Assembly: GCF_024697385.1 (NCBI RefSeq)
Contig: NZ_JAILFV010000006.1
Coordinates: 1-51,337 of the forward strand
DNA length: 51,337 nucleotides
Direction of reading: 5' to 3'
DNA from: Anaerovibrio sp.
Lineage (GTDB): Bacteria > Bacillota > Negativicutes > Selenomonadales > Selenomonadaceae
Positions 47,601 to 51,337 of this stretch are shown here, one piece after another (within the stretch, counting starts at the first letter, position 1; the number at the start of each line of letters is the position of its first letter). The translations under genes were made by a program, and so were the position numbers. The notes under the pieces were generated by a model, which worked only from the letters and a program-made list of their open reading frames with translations, had not been told where the DNA came from and ran no database searches.

Positions 47601-47821
47601 CATCCTTTGCCTTTATCATCGGCTGCTTGCCTTTGGTCAGTGCCAGTGGTGCCGGTGCTGCGGCCCGTAATGGTATGGGTGTTGCAGTAGTTGGTGGTAT
47701 GCTCTTTGCAACCTTTATCGGTATCTTCATTATTCCGGCCTTCTACATCATAACCGTAAGGTTCTCTGACATGATTGGCCTGAAGAAGGAGAAAAAAGGT
47801 CACGACAAGATGTATATCTGA
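44627..47821 (+). CDS. RND efflux pump, inner-membrane subunit (AcrB/HAE1 family)
   Basis: A 1064-aa proton-driven transporter with 12 predicted membrane helices and two large periplasmic loops. The proton relay is visible: the Asp pair in LAIGLVVDDAIVVIENVEHH and Lys in IGLSAKNAILIVEFAKA. It starts at GTG 44627 behind AGGGGGT. Its adaptor is just upstream; no outer-membrane channel gene follows, so it must use one encoded elsewhere. Its presence is strong evidence for an outer membrane. Confidence 0.96.
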   Translation: MSKFFIHRPIFAIVISLIIVIGGLISAAQLPIAQYPQIAPPTVRVSTTYIGANAKVVNETVAQIIEQQVNGVQGMDYMNSNSSDSGYYSMSVVFELGTDGDMDAVKVQNAVAVANPSLPESVKSVGVVTAKSSENMALMAAVVSPNGTYDSTWIKNYADIYLIDKIKRVEGVGSVQAFGANYALRIWLNPDRLAELDMTAGDVAAAIQEQNLQAPAGTVGALPISNQQEKQLTGKIDGRLVTPEQFGNIVIRTNANGTMVRIKDVARVENGAEQYAVFADMNGNKNTVAFGIQLTESANTMTTVAECRKILADVEKDFPPDLTLNYIVDTTDYISTSIKEVVNTFFEALMLVVLVVFLFLQSWRATLIPLLAVPVSLVGTFIAFIILNFSINTLTLFAMVLAIGLVVDDAIVVIENVEHHMSTGLTPIDATERAMDEVQGPVVAIAFVLAAVFIPVAFLGGMMGVLYRQFALTIAISMALSAFVALTLTPALCATLLKPVDKDKKEDKSLLGRFFTKFNDKFDSMRISYQGVVGWFIGNARYAVILTVIVTGLTGLLYKIVPSTFVPDEDQGYYAVSVSLPEGTSINNTVTTMDKVSSGIKTIDGVKNVMAITGFDIFSFGSKPNAGTMFVGLDNWDDRKSLEKSLNALLGKTFAVGGQVAPEAQVIAFNMPALPGLGNVGGWQMELQDLAGHSDEELNETAQKIVAAANQRPELQGVRSTFKINSPIVKYDVDRDKAKSLGVQMSDIFTTMQVFYGGTQVNDFNEFGRTYKVVLQADQNYRTASDDMRFMFVRNAAGEMIPLESLLTPKLSTAPSIVHRFNAANAVSIQGNAASGYSSGQAIAAMEEIVKEVAPAGYNVEWSGQAREEIKSGSSTSTVLALALVFVFLCLAALYESWSVPFAVLMAVPVGIFGALFSELFMSLVETLTVGPNPGLQNSVYMQIGVIMLIGLSAKNAILIVEFAKARTDAGMNPLKAAIEAAGLRLRPILMTSFAFIIGCLPLVSASGAGAAARNGMGVAVVGGMLFATFIGIFIIPAFYIITVRFSDMIGLKKEKKGHDKMYI

Positions 47822-47845
47822 TAGAAATTATGATTTAGATTAATT

Positions 47846-47881
47846 AAATGAAGCTATTTATCTAAATAGCTTCATTTTTTT
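47846..47881 (+). terminator. Intrinsic terminator after the RND operon
   Basis: AAATGAAGCTATTTA and TAAATAGCTTCATTT pair almost perfectly across a very short loop and end in a long T-run. Confidence 0.92.
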
Positions 47882-47922
47882 ATCTTAATATAGTATAATA
47901 CATATAAAAATAAACATCTAAA

Positions 47923-48095
47923 GTTATAACTCGGTGTAAGATTTCCTCTTCCTCTATAGGTGGGGGGGACAATCTTTAACAGGTGGTGAGTATATCTCCC
48001 GCCTCGCGCGACGCAAGGCGAGTGCCCTCGTTGAAACGCTAATAGGAGTATTTTTCTTAATAAATGAAGAAAAAATTTGAACAATGGCGTTATAA
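47923..48095 (+). repeat. Copy R5 of the dispersed structured repeat (long form, tandem with R6)
   Basis: The unit runs from GTTATAAC (47923) to CGTTATAA (48088-48095), 166 bp to the next unit. Second hairpin: AGGTGG 47981-47986 with CCGCCT 47999-48004, loop TGAGTATATCTC. The optional 24-nt module (CGCGACGCAAGG...) follows directly. The T-rich stem is present but weaker. The minus ORFs over this region are products of the repeat, not genes. Confidence 0.9.
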
Positions 48096-48259
48096 CGAGG
48101 CAAAAGATGTCCTCTTCCTCTATAGGTGGGGGGACAATCTTTAACAGGTGGTGCGTATATCTCCCACCTCGTGCGACGCAAGGCGAGTGCCCTCGTTGAA
48201 ACGCTAATAGGAGTATTTTTCTTCATAAATAAAGAAAAATTTGAACAATGGCGTTATAA
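48089..48259 (+). repeat. Copy R6 of the dispersed structured repeat (long form)
   Basis: It is joined head to tail with R5 through the perfect palindrome CGTTATAACG. The hairpin AGGTGG 48146-48151 with CCACCT 48164-48169 is a perfect pair, loop TGCGTATATCTC. The 24-nt module is present. It ends GCGTTATAAG, 10 bp before the recA -35 box. It is very similar to R5, suggesting a recent duplication. Confidence 0.9.
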
Positions 48260-48297
48260 GAACAGGTGTTGTAATTAAAACCTTTGTTTGGTATAAT
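48260..48297 (+). promoter_or_regulatory. recA promoter with a possible LexA/SOS-like box
   Basis: TTGTAA (48269-48274), 17 bp, then TATAAT (48292-48297), with TGG just before it (extended -10). GAACAGGTGTTG (48260-48271) overlaps the -35 box and resembles the Gram-positive LexA box core GAAC-N4-GTTC with one mismatch. The promoter is likely; the box is tentative. Confidence 0.6.
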
Positions 48298-48371
48298 ACA
48301 TAACGGTGATATTAGATTACGGAGTAAAATCAGAATAAAAATAATTTCTCATAGAAGGGAGTTTATTGTTA

Positions 48372-49415
48372 ATGGAGAAAGAAGAAGCGTTAAAAAGTGC
48401 CCTTAAGCAGATAGAAAAGGATTACGGTAAGGGGGCCATTATGCGCCTTGGCGATGCTGCCAACGATATGAATGTGGAGGTTATTCCTACAGGTATATTG
48501 CCTCTGGATATTGCCTTGGGCGTTGGTGGTATTCCCCGTGGACGAATCATAGAGATTTATGGCCCGGAATCCTCTGGTAAGACTACAGTTACCCTGCATA
48601 TGATAGCTGAGGCCCAGAAGAACGGCGGTATTGCAGCATTTATAGATGCTGAGCATGCCCTGGACCCGGTATATGCCAAGAAATTAGGCGTGGATATTGA
48701 TAACCTGCTTATTTCACAGCCGGATACAGGGGAGCAGGCCCTGGAAATTGCTGAGGCACTGGTAAGAAGTGGTGCCATTGATATTATTGTCGTTGATTCC
48801 GTTGCAGCTCTCGTACCAAAGGCTGAAATCGAGGGTGAGATGGGTGATGCCCATGTGGGTCTTCTGGCCCGCCTTATGAGTCAGGCCATGCGCAAGCTCA
48901 CAGGTGTTATCAGTAAGTCCCGTACAACAGCCATATTCATCAACCAGATTCGTGAGAAGGTCGGCGTGATGTATGGCAATCCTGAAACCACCACCGGTGG
49001 CCGGGCTCTGAAATTCTATGCCTCTGTCCGTCTGGATGTGCGCAAATACGATACCGTGAAGCAGGGGACCAATATTCTCGGTAACAGGACCCGTGTCAAG
49101 GTGGTCAAGAACAAGGTAGCACCACCATTCAAGACTGCTGAGTTCGATATTATGTATGGTGAAGGTGTATCCCGTGAAAGCAGCCTCATCGATATAGCCT
49201 CTGATCTGGAGATACTCCAGAAGAGCGGGTCATGGTATTCCTATAATGGCAGTCGTCTTGGACAGGGCAAGGATACCATCAAGGAAATTCTCCGCAAGCA
49301 GCCTGAGCTTTGCGCAGAAATTGAAGGCAAGGTTCATGAGATGCTCAAGGACGATGAGGTCATGCAGCGCCTGACATCACCATCCAAGAAGACAAAGGCC
49401 GGCAGTGATGACTGA
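48372..49415 (+). CDS. recA: Recombinase RecA
   Basis: A 347-348-aa ATPase for homologous recombination and SOS induction. Walker [12 protein letters not shown], Walker B region [15 protein letters not shown], and the L2-type loop [22 protein letters not shown] are present. I start it at ATG 48372 ([13 protein letters not shown]); a TTG at 48366 is also possible, given AAGGGAG at 48355-48361. recX overlaps its end. Confidence 0.97.
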   Translation: MEKEEALKSALKQIEKDYGKGAIMRLGDAANDMNVEVIPTGILPLDIALGVGGIPRGRIIEIYGPESSGKTTVTLHMIAEAQKNGGIAAFIDAEHALDPVYAKKLGVDIDNLLISQPDTGEQALEIAEALVRSGAIDIIVVDSVAALVPKAEIEGEMGDAHVGLLARLMSQAMRKLTGVISKSRTTAIFINQIREKVGVMYGNPETTTGGRALKFYASVRLDVRKYDTVKQGTNILGNRTRVKVVKNKVAPPFKTAEFDIMYGEGVSRESSLIDIASDLEILQKSGSWYSYNGSRLGQGKDTIKEILRKQPELCAEIEGKVHEMLKDDEVMQRLTSPSKKTKAGSDD

Positions 49416-49905
49416 TAAGGAATCCGCCAGACCGGCCAGGGGGAAGTCCAGCCCCAGGCCTTCCGCCAAGGCCAAGGCCGTTGATCTTTTATCCCGCAGT
49501 GATCAGAGCGTACGCCTGCTGTCCACCAAGCTGGCCAGGAAGCAATACAGCGAGGAAGAAATCCAGGAAGCGGTCCAATGGCTTCAGGAGAAGCACTATA
49601 TAGATGATGAAGCCGGCTGTAGGAGGCGCTTTGATTATCTCTATAATTCCTCCAGTTACAGCGTAAAGCAGATATGTGCCAAGCTGATGCAGAAGGGGTA
49701 TGACAGCAGTCTGGTGCAGGACTGCGTTCCGGATGATATATATGAACGGGAATTTCAAAAGGCCATTAAGGTGCTTACAGGCAAATTCAAGGGGAATGCA
49801 TCCTTTCAGAAAATGATGCAGTACCTTTATCAAAAGGGATTTTCCTACGATGCTGCCCGAAATGCCGTAGAACATTTCATGGCAGAATTTTCCGTTGAAC
49901 AGTAA
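49408..49905 (+). CDS. recX: Regulatory protein RecX
   Basis: A 165-aa RecA modulator. Three-helix repeats typical of RecX can be seen ([46 protein letters not shown] and the C-terminal [17 protein letters not shown]). A basic N-terminal tail precedes them. It overlaps the recA end by 8 bp, so translation is probably coupled. The start could be GTG 49405. Confidence 0.92.
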   Translation: MTDKESARPARGKSSPRPSAKAKAVDLLSRSDQSVRLLSTKLARKQYSEEEIQEAVQWLQEKHYIDDEAGCRRRFDYLYNSSSYSVKQICAKLMQKGYDSSLVQDCVPDDIYEREFQKAIKVLTGKFKGNASFQKMMQYLYQKGFSYDAARNAVEHFMAEFSVEQ

Positions 49906-49920
49906 ATTGAACAGTAATCA

Positions 49921-49997
49921 AAAAGGAACTGTTGATTACCTGTGTGATTTTCCGGGGGAGCCCCTGGGGTCATAGTGGTAATGGCAGTTCCTTTTCA
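49921..49997 (+). terminator. Long terminator-like hairpin after recX
   Basis: AAAAGGAACTG pairs with CAGTTCCTTTT, with inner pairing of GATTACC against GGTAAT and a GGGG/CCCC tip. It ends in TTTTCATAATT. Because it lies just before the guaA promoter, it mainly ends recA-recX. Confidence 0.7.
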
Positions 49998-50011
49998 TAA
50001 TTATTGGGTTA

Positions 50012-50020
50012 TGTTATAAT
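50012..50020 (+). promoter_or_regulatory. Extended -10 promoter of guaA
   Basis: TGTTATAAT is a perfect extended -10 element (TG-N-TATAAT), 34 bp before the start codon; no good -35 box is seen. No purine riboswitch fold was found in the short leader. Confidence 0.6.
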
Positions 50021-50053
50021 GTTTTAGACAAAAACTTAAGGAGGATAAAGCTC

Positions 50054-51337
50054 TTGGCAAATGAAATGATACTGGTATTGGATTTTGGTGGTCAGTACAA
50101 CCAGCTGATTGCCCGTCGTGTCCGTGAGTGCAATGTATACTGTGAGGTGCATCCTAATACCCTGAGTATGGAAAAAATCAGGGAAATGAATCCAAAGGGG
50201 ATTATTTTCACAGGCGGACCAAACAGCGTATACAAGCCTGAATCTGCTACTATCAGCACGGAGATTTTTGAATTAGGGGTGCCGGTTCTTGGAATTTGCT
50301 ATGGGTCACAATTGATTGCCCATCTCCTGGGCGGGAAGGTGGATACTGCTCCTGTCAGTGAATATGGTAAAACCGAGGTGTCAATCAAGAGCGCAGACTC
50401 CAAGCTCTTTGACGGTGTATCCGAAAAAACCGTTTGCTGGATGAGCCATACCGATTATATCGCCAAGGCTCCTGAGGGCTTTGCCGTTACAGCAGATACT
50501 CCTGTATGCCCTGTGGCCGGTATGGAGGATGAATCCCGTGGCATTTATGCCGTACAGTTCCATCCTGAGGTCCTGCATACCGTAGAGGGCTCCAAAATGC
50601 TAAGCAATTTCGTTTACAAGGTATGTCAGTGTGCCGGAGATTGGCGGATGGATTCCTTTGTAAACACTACCATCCAACAGCTCAAGGAAAAAATCGGCAA
50701 TGGAAAGGCCCTTTGTGCCCTTTCAGGCGGTGTGGATTCTTCAGTGGCAGCTGTGTTGATGTCCAAGGCTATTGGCAGGCAGCTGACCTGCGTATTTGTT
50801 GACCACGGTCTTTTGCGCAAGGACGAAGGCGATCAGGTAGAGGCTGTATTCGGTCCTGATGGTCCATATGACCTGAATTTTATCAGGGTCAATGCCCAGG
50901 AGCGTTTTTATGAAAAGCTCAAGGGAGTAACAGAGCCTGAGGCCAAGCGCAAGATAATCGGTGAGGAGTTTATCCGGGTGTTTGAAGAAGAAGCCAAGAA
51001 AATCGGTGCCGTGGACTTCCTGGTACAGGGTACCATTTATCCTGATGTTATTGAGAGCGGTCTTGGCAAATCAGCAGTAATCAAGTCCCATCATAATGTA
51101 GGTGGCTTGCCGGATTATGTGGATTTTAAGGAAATTGTGGAACCACTGAGGCTTCTTTTCAAGGATGAAGTACGAAAGGCCGGTCGGGAGCTGGAGATTC
51201 CTGAATATCTGGTAAACCGCCAGCCGTTCCCGGGTCCTGGATTAGGTATCCGCATTATCGGCGAGGTTACGGCAGAAAAGGTGAAAATTGTCCAGGAAGC
51301 CGATGCAATTTACCGTGAGGAGATTGCCAAGGCAGGA
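50054..51337 (+). CDS. guaA: GMP synthase (glutamine-hydrolysing), 3' end outside window
   Basis: Missed by the ORF track because it has no stop inside the window; 428 codons are present. It converts XMP to GMP. The class I amidotransferase domain has Cys82 in GICYGSQLI and His170-Pro-Glu172 in FHPEV. The ATP-pyrophosphatase domain has the P-loop [12 protein letters not shown]. The window ends in the C-terminal dimerisation domain after [18 protein letters not shown]. It starts at TTG 50054 with AGGAGG nine nt upstream. Confidence 0.97.
   Translation, partial: MANEMILVLDFGGQYNQLIARRVRECNVYCEVHPNTLSMEKIREMNPKGIIFTGGPNSVYKPESATISTEIFELGVPVLGICYGSQLIAHLLGGKVDTAPVSEYGKTEVSIKSADSKLFDGVSEKTVCWMSHTDYIAKAPEGFAVTADTPVCPVAGMEDESRGIYAVQFHPEVLHTVEGSKMLSNFVYKVCQCAGDWRMDSFVNTTIQQLKEKIGNGKALCALSGGVDSSVAAVLMSKAIGRQLTCVFVDHGLLRKDEGDQVEAVFGPDGPYDLNFIRVNAQERFYEKLKGVTEPEAKRKIIGEEFIRVFEEEAKKIGAVDFLVQGTIYPDVIESGLGKSAVIKSHHNVGGLPDYVDFKEIVEPLRLLFKDEVRKAGRELEIPEYLVNRQPFPGPGLGIRIIGEVTAEKVKIVQEADAIYREEIAKAG

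Noticed and set aside
47872-48226. Two overlapping minus-strand ORFs (70 and 90 aa) with repeated peptides
   Set aside because: The repeated peptide is simply the translation of the tandem R5/R6 units; there is no ribosome site, and the DNA is better explained by hairpins.
47923-48259. CRISPR array
   Set aside because: Only two long units of about 165 bp without spacers; no cas genes.

Overview
The window looks like the chromosome of a Gram-negative-staining (diderm) Firmicute of the class Negativicutes, probably Selenomonadales/Selenomonadaceae-like. This is an inference. The gene orders are Firmicute in type (maf-radC-mreBCD-mrdA-minCDE-rodA, and fapR-plsX-fabH-fabK-fabD-fabG-acpP-fabF-rnc), and there are Firmicute features such as FapR, FabK, strong AGGAGG ribosome sites and frequent TTG/GTG starts. 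These sit beside a full RND efflux pair (periplasmic adaptor plus inner-membrane pump), which normally needs an outer membrane. Base composition is moderate. No rRNA, tRNA, CRISPR array, phage or transposase gene was seen. Almost all genes are on the + strand.

Layout. 1-3.2 kb: an unknown small protein and a hybrid sensor histidine kinase with a degenerate first receiver. 3.2-4.6 kb: the only minus-strand operon, corA followed by two tiny genes, one a Phd/YefM-like antitoxin homologue. 5-6.8 kb: two membrane proteins (TVP38/TMEM64 and acyltransferase-3). 7.2-16.7 kb: cell shape and division (DUF4321, maf, radC, mreBCD, mrdA, minCDE, rodA). 16.8-20.8 kb: the B12-type radical SAM/DUF2344 pair and RNase G. 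21-24.7 kb: translation genes and pyrH (rpsB, tsf, pyrH, frr), a 75-aa unknown and a 2[4Fe-4S] ferredoxin. 24.8-32.5 kb: isoprenoid and lipid precursors (uppS, cdsA, dxr, rseP, ispG), proS and an orphan metal-binding lipoprotein. 32.6-42.3 kb: yceD-rpmF, then the FapR-controlled type II fatty acid synthesis genes and rnc. 42.4-47.8 kb: an MBL-fold hydrolase and an AcrAB-type pump. 48.4-51.3 kb: recA, recX and guaA, the last cut by the window edge.

How the genes work together: most of the window serves envelope growth. MreBCD/PBP2/RodA build the lateral wall, MinCDE places the septum, UppS makes the lipid carrier, Dxr and IspG supply isoprenoid precursors to UppS, CdsA and the fab cluster supply phospholipid, and RseP and the RND pump act in the envelope.

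The most unusual content is not a gene. Six copies of a 140-166 bp structured repeat lie only between genes: the left edge (minus orientation), after minE, before the DUF4321-maf pair, between rpsB and tsf, and as a head-to-tail dimer before recA. Copies share up to three hairpins. One stem changes sequence between copies while keeping its pairing, an optional 24-nt module is present or absent, and the ends are short inverted repeats (TTATAACG). It behaves like a mobile, MITE-like or structured RNA family that I cannot assign to a known one. Start codons were moved from the ORF track wherever the ribosome site lies inside the longer ORF.
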